Source: Amycolatopsis sp. cg9 | GTDB taxonomy: Bacteria > Actinomycetota > Actinomycetes > Mycobacteriales > Pseudonocardiaceae | Assembly: GCF_041346945.1 (NCBI RefSeq) | Contig: NZ_CP166850.1 | Span: forward strand, 7,920,501 to 7,984,500 | Direction: 5' to 3' | Length of the DNA: 64,000 nt | Shown: positions 20,184 through 29,800 of the stretch, piece by piece | Layout: the number at the start of each line of letters is the position of its first letter | How positions within the stretch are numbered: the first letter of the stretch is position 1 | The notes under the pieces: generated by a model | Database searches by the model: none | What the model was told of the DNA's origin: nothing | What the model saw: the letters and a program-made list of their open reading frames with translations, nothing else | Program-made: the position numbers and the translations under genes

Positions 20184-21083
20184 ATGCCCGACGCCGACAC
20201 CGTCACCACGGAACCCCCAGCCGCCGCCGTCGCGACCGAGGTGCGGCGGCGGCCCGCGTTGTCGCCGTCACGGGCCAGTGACTTCAAGCAGTGCCCGCTG
20301 CTCTACCGGTTCCGCGCGGTCGACCGGCTGCCCGAGGTCCCCACGAAGGCGCAGCTGCGCGGCACGCTCGTCCACTCGGTGCTGGAGCGGCTGTTCGCGC
20401 TGCCCGCCGCCGAGCGCGTCCCGGCGCAGGCGCGGGAACTGCTCGGCCCGGCGTGGACCGAGCTGTCCGCGGACCGTCCGGAGTGGACCGAGCTGTTCGA
20501 CGGCGGGAAGCCCGACGACCACGCGGACTGGCTGCGCTCGGCGGAAAAGCTGCTGGACGCCTACTTCGAGCTGGAGGACCCGCGGCGGCTGGAACCGGAG
20601 GCGTGCGAGCTGCACGTCGAGATCGAGCTCGGCTCCGGCGTCCTGCTGCGCGGCTACATCGACCGCCTCGACGTCGCGCCGACCGGCGAGATCCGCGTCG
20701 TCGACTACAAGACCGGTGCCGCGCCGCGGGAAATCGGCGAGGCCAAGGCGATGTTCCAGATGAAGTTCTACGCCGTGGTGCTGTGGCGGCTGCGCGGGAT
20801 CGTGCCGCGCCAGCTGAAGCTCATGTACCTGACCGACGGCCAGTCCCTCGCCTACACCCCCGACGAAGCCGAGCTGCTCCGCTTCGAGCGCACCCTCGAA
20901 GCCATCTGGCAGGCCATCCTCAAGGCGGGCAAGACCGGCGACTTCCGCGCCAGCAAGAGCAAGCTGTGCAACTGGTGCGACCACCAGGCGCACTGCCCCG
21001 AGTACGGCGGCACGCCGCCCGAGTACCCCGGCTGGCCGGAGCCCGACGCGGGCGACGAGACGCCGCTGGACCGGGCCGACTGA
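20184..21083 (+). CDS. RecB-family PD-(D/E)XK nuclease
   Basis: 299 aa. LSPSRASDFKQCPLLYRFR at the start, LRGTLVHSVLERLF, then GYIDRLD and IRVVDYKTG give the nuclease core (Asp, Asp, Lys). One N-terminal Cys plus C-terminal CNWCDHQAHCPE could bind an iron-sulfur cluster as in AddB and Cas4. A stand-alone RecB-like nuclease of unknown repair role; a homologue sits near trmI in mycobacteria. Its stop shares one base with the next start. Confidence 0.88.
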   Translation: MPDADTVTTEPPAAAVATEVRRRPALSPSRASDFKQCPLLYRFRAVDRLPEVPTKAQLRGTLVHSVLERLFALPAAERVPAQARELLGPAWTELSADRPEWTELFDGGKPDDHADWLRSAEKLLDAYFELEDPRRLEPEACELHVEIELGSGVLLRGYIDRLDVAPTGEIRVVDYKTGAAPREIGEAKAMFQMKFYAVVLWRLRGIVPRQLKLMYLTDGQSLAYTPDEAELLRFERTLEAIWQAILKAGKTGDFRASKSKLCNWCDHQAHCPEYGGTPPEYPGWPEPDAGDETPLDRAD

Positions 21084-21874
21084 TGGCCGACGCGTTCTAC
21101 GTCCCCCTCGGCGGAGGCCGGTTCTCCGCGACCGCGCACACCGCCGGCCCGTGGTCCTCGGAGTCGCAGCACTTCGGCCCGCCGTCGGCGTTGCTGGTGC
21201 GGGCCCTCGAATCCGTCGAACCCGCCCACCCGGCCGAACTGGCCAGGGTCACCGTGGAAATCCTCGGGCCGGCCCCGGTCGCCGAGCTGACCCTGCGGGC
21301 CCGGGTGGAGCGCCCCGGCCGGTCCGTCGAGCTGCTGCAGGCCGAGCTGGCGAGCGCGGAGCGGGTGGTGGCCCGTGCGTCGGCGTGGCGCGTCGCGACT
21401 TCCGACACCGCCGGAATCGCCACCGACGGCGGGCCGATGCTGCCGGAGCCGGACAGCGTCACGGAGTCGCCGTGGCCGGAGGGCTGGCAGAGCGGCTACC
21501 TCGACGCGGTGGAGTGGCGGGCGGTCCGCGGCGGCATGGACGTGCCCGGCCCGGCGGCGGTCTGGGCCCGGCAGCGCGTCCCGCTGGTCGACGGCGAGGA
21601 GCCGAGCGGGCTGCAGCGGCTGTTCACCGTCGCCGACTCCGGCAACGGCGTGTCCAACTTCCTCGACCCGCGGCAGTGGTGGTTCATCAACTCCGAGCTG
21701 ACCGTGCACCTGCGGCGGGTGCCGTCGGGCGAGTGGATCGGCCTGGACGCGGTCACGCTGGTCGGGCGGCACGGCATCGGCACGGCGACCAGCATCCTGC
21801 ACGACACCGGCGGCCCGCTGGCCACCGGTGCGCAGGCGCTGATGGTCCGGCCGCGACAGGCCGGGGGCGGATAG
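21083..21874 (+). CDS. acyl-CoA thioesterase-like protein
   Basis: 263 aa, with double hot-dog architecture as in TesB-like thioesterases: N-terminal GPPSALLVRALES and C-terminal SNFLDPRQWWFINSELTVHLRRVPSGEWIGLDAVTLVGRHGIGTATSILHDTGG, the family's conserved end. The predicted reaction is hydrolysis of an acyl-CoA, substrate unknown. ATG overlaps the stop of the nuclease gene by one base, so translation is coupled. Confidence 0.85.
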   Translation: MADAFYVPLGGGRFSATAHTAGPWSSESQHFGPPSALLVRALESVEPAHPAELARVTVEILGPAPVAELTLRARVERPGRSVELLQAELASAERVVARASAWRVATSDTAGIATDGGPMLPEPDSVTESPWPEGWQSGYLDAVEWRAVRGGMDVPGPAAVWARQRVPLVDGEEPSGLQRLFTVADSGNGVSNFLDPRQWWFINSELTVHLRRVPSGEWIGLDAVTLVGRHGIGTATSILHDTGGPLATGAQALMVRPRQAGGG

Positions 21875-21938
21875 CCACCCACAATCGGCCCGGATCCAAT
21901 AACCTTCGCGGAACGACCGACTTGAGGAGCGCTCCGGC

Positions 21939-22874
21939 ATGCAGATCACCTCGGTGGTCAACCAGAAAGGCGGGGTCGGCAAGACCTCTCTGAGCGTCGG
22001 CACCGCGGCCGCGCTGGCCGAGCGGGGCCGGCGGGTGCTGTTGGTCGACCTCGACCCGCAGGGCCACGCGACGACCGAGATGCTCGGGCTGGCCGAGGTG
22101 CCACCGGACCAGCCGAGCCTGGCGAAAGCGCTGGCCAAGACGTGGAAGGGCTCGATCGACGAGATCGTCGTCCCGCACCCGCGCAGCAACCTCGGCAAGG
22201 GCGGCGCGCTCGACGTCGTGCCGACGTCACCGGGGATGTTCGACCTGATCCGGCGGCTCGACTCGTTCCGCGTACCCGGCTGGCAGCTGGCTCGGGTCAT
22301 CCAGTTCGCCAACTACGACCACTGCGTCATCGACTGCCCGCCGGCCCTCGACGTGCTGACGAACAACGCGCTGGCGGCTTCGCACGGGATCCTCGTGCCG
22401 GTGCAGCCGGACAAGACGAGCATCCGCGCGCTGCGGCTGCTGGCCGACCAGGTCCGGTACGTCGAGCAGACCGTCGGGCGGCAGCCGCTGTCGTGGTTCG
22501 GCCTGGTGCCGAGCCTGTACCGGCGGCCGATCTCGCACTACGCGGCCGCGGCGCTGCAGGAGATGTACGAGTTCGGCATCCCGATGCTGTCGCACCTGCC
22601 GCTCGGCGTGGTCATGAACGAAGCGGCCGCGCACGGCGTCCCGGTGACGACCTACGCCCCGGAGACGTTGCAGGCGCTGTCGTTCCGCGAGATCGCGGCC
22701 ACCCTCGACGGCTACCTGGAGCAGAACCAGGCCCCGGCCGTCGTGCCCGCCGACGAGGAGTTCGTCTTCGAGGACTTCATCTCCGAGGTCGCGGTGGCGC
22801 GCAACGTCAACGACAACGGGGTCCGCAAGGGCCTCTACGACCTGCTGCCGAAGAAGCCCAACCGGCCGCGCTGA
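21939..22874 (+). CDS. orphan ParA-family ATPase
   Basis: 311 aa. Deviant Walker A QKGGVGKTSLS at residues 9-19, VLLVDLDPQGHATTEMLG (A') and CVIDCPPALD (Walker B) define a ParA/Soj ATPase. The C-terminal 60 residues are extended and acidic. No ParB gene or parS-like site is seen nearby, so this is not the chromosomal partition pair; cargo positioning is a possible role. GAGGAGCG ribosome site before ATG. Convergent with hisG. Confidence 0.87.
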   Translation: MQITSVVNQKGGVGKTSLSVGTAAALAERGRRVLLVDLDPQGHATTEMLGLAEVPPDQPSLAKALAKTWKGSIDEIVVPHPRSNLGKGGALDVVPTSPGMFDLIRRLDSFRVPGWQLARVIQFANYDHCVIDCPPALDVLTNNALAASHGILVPVQPDKTSIRALRLLADQVRYVEQTVGRQPLSWFGLVPSLYRRPISHYAAAALQEMYEFGIPMLSHLPLGVVMNEAAAHGVPVTTYAPETLQALSFREIAATLDGYLEQNQAPAVVPADEEFVFEDFISEVAVARNVNDNGVRKGLYDLLPKKPNRPR

Positions 22875-22904
22875 GGTTCGGCGCGGCCGATCGGGCTTCG
22901 GGGG

Positions 22905-23750
22905 TCAGAGGCGGCAGGAGCGGATGTCGGACGCCAGGATGGCCTTGGCGCCCACCTCGGCCAGCTCGTCCATGACCCGGTTGACGTCCTTGCGCGACAC
23001 CATCGCGCGCACGGCGACCCAGTCTTCGTCGGCCAGCGGGGCCACCGTCGGCGACTCGAGACCCGGCGTGATGGCGATCGCCCGCTCGACGAGCGTGCGC
23101 GGGCAGTCGTAGTCCAGCATCAGGTACTGCTGCGCGAACACGACCCCGCGCAGCCGCGCCGCGAGCTGCGACTTGGCCTTGCTCTCCCCGGTCCCCGCGC
23201 GCTGCAGCAAGACCGCTTCCGAGACGCAGATCGGGTCGCCGAAGGCCACCAGGTTGTTCTGCCGGAGCGACCGCCCGGACTCGACCACGTCCGCGATCGC
23301 GTCGGCGACACCGAGCTGGATCGAGATCTCGACGGCGCCGTCGAGGCGGATCACCTCGGCCTCGACGCCGTGGCGGGCGAGGTCGTCGCGGACCAGCCGC
23401 GGGTACGACGTCGCGAGCCGCTTGCCGTGCAGGTCCGCCGGCTTCCACTCCTTGCCGGCCGGGGCGGCGTAGCGGAACGTCGACCCGCCGAAGCCGAGCG
23501 CCTGGACCTCCTCGACCGGCGCGCCGGAGTCGAGCGCGAGGTCCCGGCCGGTGATGCCGAGGTCGAGCTCGCCGGAGCCGACGTAGATCGCGATGTCCTT
23601 GGGCCGCAGGAAGAAGAACTCGACCTCGTTCACCGGGTCGAGCACGGTCAGGTCGCGCTGCTCATGCCGCTTGCGGTAGCCCGCCTCGCCGAGCATCTCC
23701 GTCGCCGCGGCGGCGAGGGCTCCCTTGTTCGGCACGGCAACACGCAGCAT
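22905..23750 (-). CDS. hisG: ATP phosphoribosyltransferase HisG, long form
   Basis: First enzyme of histidine biosynthesis: PRPP plus ATP gives phosphoribosyl-ATP. 281 aa, the long form with a C-terminal regulatory domain (from about 210, [30 protein letters not shown]) that binds histidine. [12 protein letters not shown] at the start and [14 protein letters not shown] plus [18 protein letters not shown] in the catalytic domain are diagnostic. ATG 23750 follows a GAAAAGCGAAATG context. Follows hisE by 41 bases in one operon. Confidence 0.96.
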   Translation of the reverse strand: MLRVAVPNKGALAAAATEMLGEAGYRKRHEQRDLTVLDPVNEVEFFFLRPKDIAIYVGSGELDLGITGRDLALDSGAPVEEVQALGFGGSTFRYAAPAGKEWKPADLHGKRLATSYPRLVRDDLARHGVEAEVIRLDGAVEISIQLGVADAIADVVESGRSLRQNNLVAFGDPICVSEAVLLQRAGTGESKAKSQLAARLRGVVFAQQYLMLDYDCPRTLVERAIAITPGLESPTVAPLADEDWVAVRAMVSRKDVNRVMDELAEVGAKAILASDIRSCRL

Positions 23751-23791
23751 TTCGCTTTTCTCCTCGTCCATCGGGTTCTTCGGGGGACCCG

Positions 23792-24055
23792 TCACAGGTA
23801 GCGGTAGACGTCCTCGGTCGACAGACCGCGGCCGAGCATCAGCACCTGCACCCGGTACAGCAGCTGGGAGATCTCCTCGGCGAGGCGGTCGTCGGACTCG
23901 TGCTCGGCCGCGATCCACACCTCGCCGGCTTCCTCGAGCACTTTCTTGCCCTGGGCGTGCACCCCGGCGTCGAGGGCGACGACGGTGCCGGACCCGTCGG
24001 GACGGGTACGCGCGCGCTCGGCAAGCTCCGCGAACAGCTCATCGAAGGTCTTCAC
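23792..24055 (-). CDS. hisE: phosphoribosyl-ATP diphosphatase HisE
   Basis: 87 aa all-alpha pyrophosphohydrolase acting directly after His[39 protein letters not shown] holds the MazG-like metal-binding Glu/Asp residues. GTG start. First gene of the hisE-hisG operon; other his genes are not in the window. Confidence 0.95.
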   Translation of the reverse strand: MKTFDELFAELAERARTRPDGSGTVVALDAGVHAQGKKVLEEAGEVWIAAEHESDDRLAEEISQLLYRVQVLMLGRGLSTEDVYRYL

Positions 24056-24159
24056 GATCTGCAGATCCTTCCACCCCGGCCCCGCGGGTGCCGCCCCGGC
24101 CCGCCGCGGATGCCGCCCATCTCACACCACCGTGGAACGCGGTTCCCGGATGGTGGGAG

Positions 24160-24645
24160 TCAGAAGAGCGCGCCCCGCTCGAAGTCGAGCAGGTACCGCT
24201 TGCGCTCCAGGCCGCCGCCGTAGCCGGTGAGCGAGCCGGTCGAGCCGACCACCCGGTGGCACGGGACGATGATGCCGATCGGGTTCCTGCCGTTCGCCAG
24301 CCCGACCGCGCGGGACGCTCCCGGGCTGCCGAGCCGGGCGGCCAGCTCGCCGTACGAGGTGGTGGTGCCGTACGGGATCTCGCGCAGCTGGGCCCAGACC
24401 GACCGCTGGAACGGCGTGCCCACGAAGGTCAGCGGCAGCTCGAACCGCTCGCGCCGGCCGGCGAAGTACTCCTTCAGCTCGGTTTCGGCGCGGGCGAAGA
24501 TGTCCGCGCCGGGGTCGGGCGAGCCGAACGTCAGCTCGTCCGGGCGGTGGCGCTGCTCGGCCATGTACAGGCCGCACAGCGCGTCGCCCTCGGCGACCAG
24601 CGTCAGCGGGCCGCAGGGGCTGTCCACGACAGCGTGGGTGCGCAT
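24160..24645 (-). CDS. ogt: methylated-DNA--[protein]-cysteine S-methyltransferase
   Basis: 161 aa suicide repair protein that takes the methyl group from O6-methylguanine onto the Cys of IVPCHRVVGSTGSLTGYGGGLERK. TPFQRSVWAQLREIPYGTTTSYGELA is the helix-turn-helix. ATG 24645 is preceded by AGGAG; a start six codons upstream is less likely. Lies 14 bases after the Ada-AlkA gene, forming an alkylation-repair operon. Confidence 0.94.
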   Translation of the reverse strand: MRTHAVVDSPCGPLTLVAEGDALCGLYMAEQRHRPDELTFGSPDPGADIFARAETELKEYFAGRRERFELPLTFVGTPFQRSVWAQLREIPYGTTTSYGELAARLGSPGASRAVGLANGRNPIGIIVPCHRVVGSTGSLTGYGGGLERKRYLLDFERGALF

Positions 24646-24659
24646 CGGTTCTCCTGAAC

Positions 24660-26120
24660 TCAAGCCGCGGGCATCCGGTTGATCGCGTGATCACCGGTGG
24701 CCCACAGGTGCTGGGTGGCGTAGGCCCGCCACGGGCGCCAGGCGGCGGACCGGGCGACGACGGCGGCCTGGCCGCCGAGGCCGAGGGTTTCCGCCGCGTA
24801 CTTGATGCCGAGGTCGGTGGGGAGGAAGGCGTCCGGGTCGCCCAGCGCCCGCATCGCGATGCTCTCGACCGTCCACGGCCCGAAGCCGGGCAACGCGCTC
24901 AGCGCGGCCCGGGTCGTCTCCCAGTCGCTGCCGGCGCCGAGGTCGAGGCCGCCGGTCAGCGCCTCGACCAGGGCGAGCAGCGTGCGACGGCGGCTGCGGG
25001 GCATGGCCAGCGTCTCCGGGTCCAGCGAAGCCAGGGCTTCCGGCGACGGGAACAGGTGGGTCAGGCCCCCTTCGGGGTCCTCGACCGGTTCGCCGTGCGC
25101 GACGACGAGCCGGGCCGCGTGGGTGCGGGCCGCCGCCGTCGAGACCTGCTGGCCCAGCACGGCCCGGACGGCGAACTCGGCGCCGTCGACCGTGCGCGGG
25201 ACCCGGCGGCCCGGCGCGGCCGCGACCAGGGGCGCGAGCAGCGGGTCGGTGGCCAGCTGCTCGTCGACGGCGAGCGGGTCGGCGTCCAGGTCGAGCAGGC
25301 GGCGGCACCGGCTGGTCGCGGCGGGCAGGTCCCGGAGGTCGGCCAGGGTGAGGCGGCAGGCGATGTGGCCGTCCTCGGGGCGCAGCGCCACGATGCCGGC
25401 GCCGTGCGGCAGCCGCAGCGTCCGGCGGTAGGCGCCGTCCCGCCACTCCTCCACGCCCGGCACGCCGGTCGCCACCAGGTGCCCGAAGAGGTTGTCGGGG
25501 CACAGCGGCTTCCGGTAGGGCAGCCGCAGCACGAGCGCCCCGGCCGCCGCGGGCTTGCCCTTCGCGCGCTGCCGCAGTTCGGTCGGCGAGAGGGCGAACA
25601 CCTCCCGCACGGTGTCGTTGAACGCCCGGATGCTGCCGAAGCCGGCGGCCAGTGCCAGTTCGGTCATCGGCAGCGCGGTCGTTTCGATGAGGATCCGCGC
25701 GGTCTGCGCGCGCTGGGCCCGCGCCAGCGCCAGCGGGCCGGCGCCGAGCTCGGCGAACACCTGGCGCTCGACCTGCCGGACGCTGTAGCCGAGCCGGGCG
25801 GCCAGCCCGCGGACGCCTTCGGTGTCCACGACGCCGTCGGCGATCAGCCGCATCGCCCGCGCCACCAGGTCGGCGCGCTCGTTCCACAGCGGGGAGCCGG
25901 GGCTGGCGTCGGGGCGGCAGCGCTTGCAGGCGCGGAACCCGGCCTGCTGCGCGGCCGCCGCGCTCGGGTAGAAGCTCATGTTCCGCGGTTTGGGCGGCAC
26001 CACGGGACAGCTGGGCCGGCAGTAGATCTTCGTCGTCAGGACCGCCGTGTAGAACCACCCGTCGAACCGGGCGTCCTTCCCCTGCACGGCCCGCACGCAC
26101 CGTTCGAAGTCTTCATGCAC
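24660..26120 (-). CDS. alkA: Ada-like regulator fused to AlkA 3-methyladenine DNA glycosylase
   Basis: 486 aa trifunctional protein. N-terminal Ada metal domain (DGWFYTAVLTTKIYCRPSC and ACKRC; four Zn cysteines, the first of which can accept methyl from phosphotriesters), AraC-type helix-turn-helix (about 80-185), then AlkA N-domain and HhH-GPD glycosylase with LPGFGPWTVESIAMRALGDPDAFLPTDLGI, including the catalytic Asp. The GTG at 26120 matches the usual VHEDFERC start and has GATGCT seven bases upstream; ATG at 26132 is an alternative. Probably activates itself and ogt after methylation. Confidence 0.92.
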   Translation of the reverse strand: MHEDFERCVRAVQGKDARFDGWFYTAVLTTKIYCRPSCPVVPPKPRNMSFYPSAAAAQQAGFRACKRCRPDASPGSPLWNERADLVARAMRLIADGVVDTEGVRGLAARLGYSVRQVERQVFAELGAGPLALARAQRAQTARILIETTALPMTELALAAGFGSIRAFNDTVREVFALSPTELRQRAKGKPAAAGALVLRLPYRKPLCPDNLFGHLVATGVPGVEEWRDGAYRRTLRLPHGAGIVALRPEDGHIACRLTLADLRDLPAATSRCRRLLDLDADPLAVDEQLATDPLLAPLVAAAPGRRVPRTVDGAEFAVRAVLGQQVSTAAARTHAARLVVAHGEPVEDPEGGLTHLFPSPEALASLDPETLAMPRSRRRTLLALVEALTGGLDLGAGSDWETTRAALSALPGFGPWTVESIAMRALGDPDAFLPTDLGIKYAAETLGLGGQAAVVARSAAWRPWRAYATQHLWATGDHAINRMPAA

Positions 26121-26176
26121 GCGACCCAGCATCGCCGAGCGCGGCGAGCGGGGCTAGCGGAAATGCGACATGGGCG

Positions 26177-26839
26177 TCAGCCCAGCAAAGCCGCCAGCGC
26201 GGGCACGTCGATGCCCACGAGCGAGTCGCGGAACACGCGCCGCTCCCCCGGCTCGACCGCGACGTCGTTGGGGATGACCAGCACCGTGCAGCCCGCCGCG
26301 ACCGCCGACGCCGTGCCCGGCGGGGAGTCCTCGACCGCGACGCACCGCGCCGCGTCGACCCCGAGGAGCTCGGCCGCCTTGAGGTACGGGCGCGGGTGCG
26401 GCTTGTTGAAGCCCTCCACCTCGTCGCCGCAGACCGTGACGTCGAAGAAGTCGCGGCCGATCGTGTTCAGCGCCAGCTCGGTGAGGTCGCGCTCGGTGGA
26501 GGTGACCAGCGCCGACCGCAAGCCCGCTTCGCGCACCGCCGCCAGTGCTTCGCGGGCACCCGGGCGCCACGGCAGCGCGTCGTCGAACAGCCCGGCCGTC
26601 CGGCGGCGGATCTGGTCGCCGGTGGCGGCGATCGCCTCCGGCGTGACTTCGCGGCCGACGACCTCGAGCAGGTACTCCGCCGTGTCGTCCATGTTGGACC
26701 CGACGAGCGTCATCCGCTGTTCTTCGGAAAGCTTGCCGCCCAGTGCTTCCGCCGTCTCGTAGAGCGCGACGTCCCACAGCTTCTCGGAGTCGACCAGAGT
26801 GCCGTCCATGTCCCACAACACGGCGCCGAGTCCGTCCAC
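26177..26839 (-). CDS. HAD-family hydrolase, beta-phosphoglucomutase-like
   Basis: 220 aa. LWDMDGTLVDS holds the two catalytic Asp, LVTSTERD motif II, KPHPRPYLKAAELLGV motif III Lys and AVEDSPPGTASAVAAG motif IV. Such small HADs dephosphorylate sugar phosphates or nucleotides; substrate unknown. GTG start with GGGAGGG about nine bases upstream, 19 bases after metH, so it is probably co-transcribed with it. Confidence 0.88.
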   Translation of the reverse strand: MDGLGAVLWDMDGTLVDSEKLWDVALYETAEALGGKLSEEQRMTLVGSNMDDTAEYLLEVVGREVTPEAIAATGDQIRRRTAGLFDDALPWRPGAREALAAVREAGLRSALVTSTERDLTELALNTIGRDFFDVTVCGDEVEGFNKPHPRPYLKAAELLGVDAARCVAVEDSPPGTASAVAAGCTVLVIPNDVAVEPGERRVFRDSLVGIDVPALAALLG

Positions 26840-26858
26840 AGTGGAGTCCCTCCCAGGG

Positions 26859-29800
26859 TCAGGTGTTGAAGTACTTCGCTTCCGGGTGGTGGCAGACGAT
26901 CGCGTCGGTCGACTGCTCGGGGTGCAGCTGGTACTCCTCGGACAGCTTGACGCCGATGCGGCCCGGCTCGAGGAGCGCGACGATCTTCGCCCGGTCCTCG
27001 AGATCGGGACAGGCGCCGTAGCCCAGGGAGAACCGTGCTCCACGGTAGCCGAGCTTGAAGAAGTCCTCGACGTCGTCGGGGTCCGCTGAGGCGACCGCCA
27101 CACCGCCGGGGAGGATCAGCTCGCCCCGGATGCGGCAGTGCCAGTACTCGGCCAGCGCCTCGGTGAGCTGGACGCCGAGGCCGTGCACCTCGAGGTAGTC
27201 GCGGTAGGCGTCCGCGGCGAACAGCTCGTTCGCGTAGTCGGCGATCGGCTGGCCCATGGTCACGACGGTGAACGGCACGACGTCGACTTCGGCCGCCTCC
27301 CGCGGCCGGTAGAAGTCGGCCAGGCAGAGGCGCCGGTCGCGGCGCTGGCGCGGGAACGTGAACCGCAGCCGCTCGGGTGCGTCCGGCTCGGGCTCGGTGA
27401 GCACGACCAGGTCGTCGCCGTCGGCGACGCACGGGAAGTAGCCGTAGACGACCGCCGCGTGGGCCAGGACGCCGTCGGCGGTCAGCCGGTCGAGCCAGTA
27501 CCGCAGCCGCGGCCGGCCCTCGGACTCGACGAGCTCGTCGTACGTCGGGCCGGTGCCGCCGCGGGCGCCCTTGAGGCCCCACTGCCCCATGAAGGTCGCG
27601 CGCTCGTCGAGCATCGCGGCGTAGTCGGCGAGCGCGACGCCCTTGACCACGCGCGAACCCCAGAAGGGCGCGGTCGGCAGCGGCACGTCGGTGGCCACGT
27701 CCGAGCGGGCCGGCGGCGGGCCTTCGAGGGCTTCCTCCTCGGCCTTGCGGGCCTTGCGCGCCTCGGCGATCCGCAGCGAACGCGCCCGGCGTTCCTTGCG
27801 CTCCCGCCGCTTCTGCTCCGCGTCGGCGTCCACCAGCGGCGATTCCCCGCGCTTGGCGGCCATGATCGCGTCCATCAGCCGCAGGCCTTCGAACGCGTCC
27901 CGCGCGTAGCGGACGTCGCCGAGGTAGAGCTCGCTCAGGTCGTTCTCGACGTAGGACCGGGTGAGCGCGGCGCCGCCGAGCAGCACCGGCCAGCGCACGG
28001 AGACGCCCCGGGAGTTCATCTCCTGGAGGTTCTCCTTCATGATCACGGTCGACTTCACCAGCAGCCCGGACATCCCGATCGCGTCGGCGCCCTGCTCCTC
28101 GGCGGCGTCCAGGATGGTGGTGATCGGCTGCTTGATGCCGAGGTTGACGACCTCGTAGCCGTTGTTGGACAGGATGATGTCGACGAGGTTCTTGCCGATG
28201 TCGTGCACGTCGCCGCGGACGGTGGCGAGCACGATCCGGCCCTTGCCGGCGTCGTCCTCCTTCTCCATGTGCGGCTCGAGGTGCGCGACGGCGGCCTTCA
28301 TCACCTCGGCGGACTGCAGCACGAACGGCAGCTGCATCTGCCCGGACCCGAACAGCTCGCCGACGGTCTTCATGCCCGACAGCAGCGTGTCGTTGATGAT
28401 CTCCAGGGCGGGACGCTGGTCCAGTGCCGCGTCGAGGTCGTCGGCCAGGCCGTTGCGCTCGCCGTCGACGATCCGGCGTTCGAGCCGCTCGAACAGCGGC
28501 AACGCGGCCAGCTCCTCGGCCCGCGACGCCTTGGACGACGCCGCGCTGACGCCCTCGAACAGCGCCATCAGCTCCTGGAGCGGGTCGTAGCCCTCGCGGC
28601 GGCGGTCGTACACGAGGTCGAGGGCCACCGCGCGCTGCTCGTCCGGGATTCGGGCCATCGGCAGGATCTTCGACGCGTGCACGATCGCGGTGTCCAGGCC
28701 GGCTTGCACGCATTCGTGCAGGAACACCGAGTTCAGCACCTGCCGCGCGGCCGGGTTGAGCCCGAAGGAGATGTTGGACAGCCCCAGCGTGGTCTGGACC
28801 TCGGGGTGGCGCCGCTTGATCTCGCGGATCGCCTCGATCGTCTCGGCCCCGTCGCGGCGCGACTCCTCCTGGCCGGTGGCGATGGTGAAGGTGAGCGCGT
28901 CGACGATGACGTCGCAGGTGCGCAGGCCCCAGGTACCGGTGATGTCCTCGATCAGCCGGGTGGCGATGTCGGCCTTCGTCCGCGCGGTCCGCGCCTGGCC
29001 TTCCTCGTCGATGGTCAGGGCCACGACGGCGGCGCCGTACTCGCTCACCAGTTCCATGACCTGGGTGAACCGGGACTCCGGCCCGTCGCCGTCCTCGTAG
29101 TTGACGGAGTTGACCGCGCACCGGCCGCCGAGCCGCTCCAGTCCCGCGCGGAGCACCGGGACCTCGGTCGAGTCGAGCATGATCGGCAGCGTCGACGCGG
29201 TGGCGAGCCGTCCGGCGAGCTCCGCCATGTCCGCGGTGCCGTCGCGCCCGACGTAGTCGACGCAGAGGTCGAGCAGGTGGGCGCCGTCGCGGGTCTGCTC
29301 GCGGGCGATCTCGACGCAGTCGTCCCAGCGGCCCTCGAGCATCGCCGTGCGGAACGCCTTCGAGCCGTTGGCGTTGGTCCGCTCGCCGATCATCAGCACG
29401 CTGGCGTCCTGCTTGAACGGCACCGCCTGGTAGAGCGACGACACGCCGGGCTCGGGCCGCGGCCGCCGGGCCACGGGCGCGGTGTCCGCCACGGCGGCGG
29501 CGAGCTGCCGGATGTGCTCGTCGGTGGTGCCGCAGCAGCCGCCGACCAGGCCGACGCCGAACTCGCGCACGAACCCGGTCAGTGCCTCGACCAGCGCTTC
29601 CGGGCCGAGCGGGTAGACGGCGCCGGCCGGGCCGAGCTCCGGCAGGCCGGCGTTCGGCATCACCGACAGCGGCACCCGGGCGTGCTTGGCCAGCTGCCGC
29701 AGGTGCTCGCTCATCTCGGCCGGCCCGGTCGCGCAGTTGAGCCCGATGACGTCGATGCCGAGCGGTTCCAGCGCGGCCAGCGCCGCGCCGACCTCGGTGC

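Noticed and set aside
21939..22874. Chromosomal ParA of a parAB locus
   Set aside because: No parB gene, no parS-like 14-16 bp palindromes and no replication-origin genes nearby.
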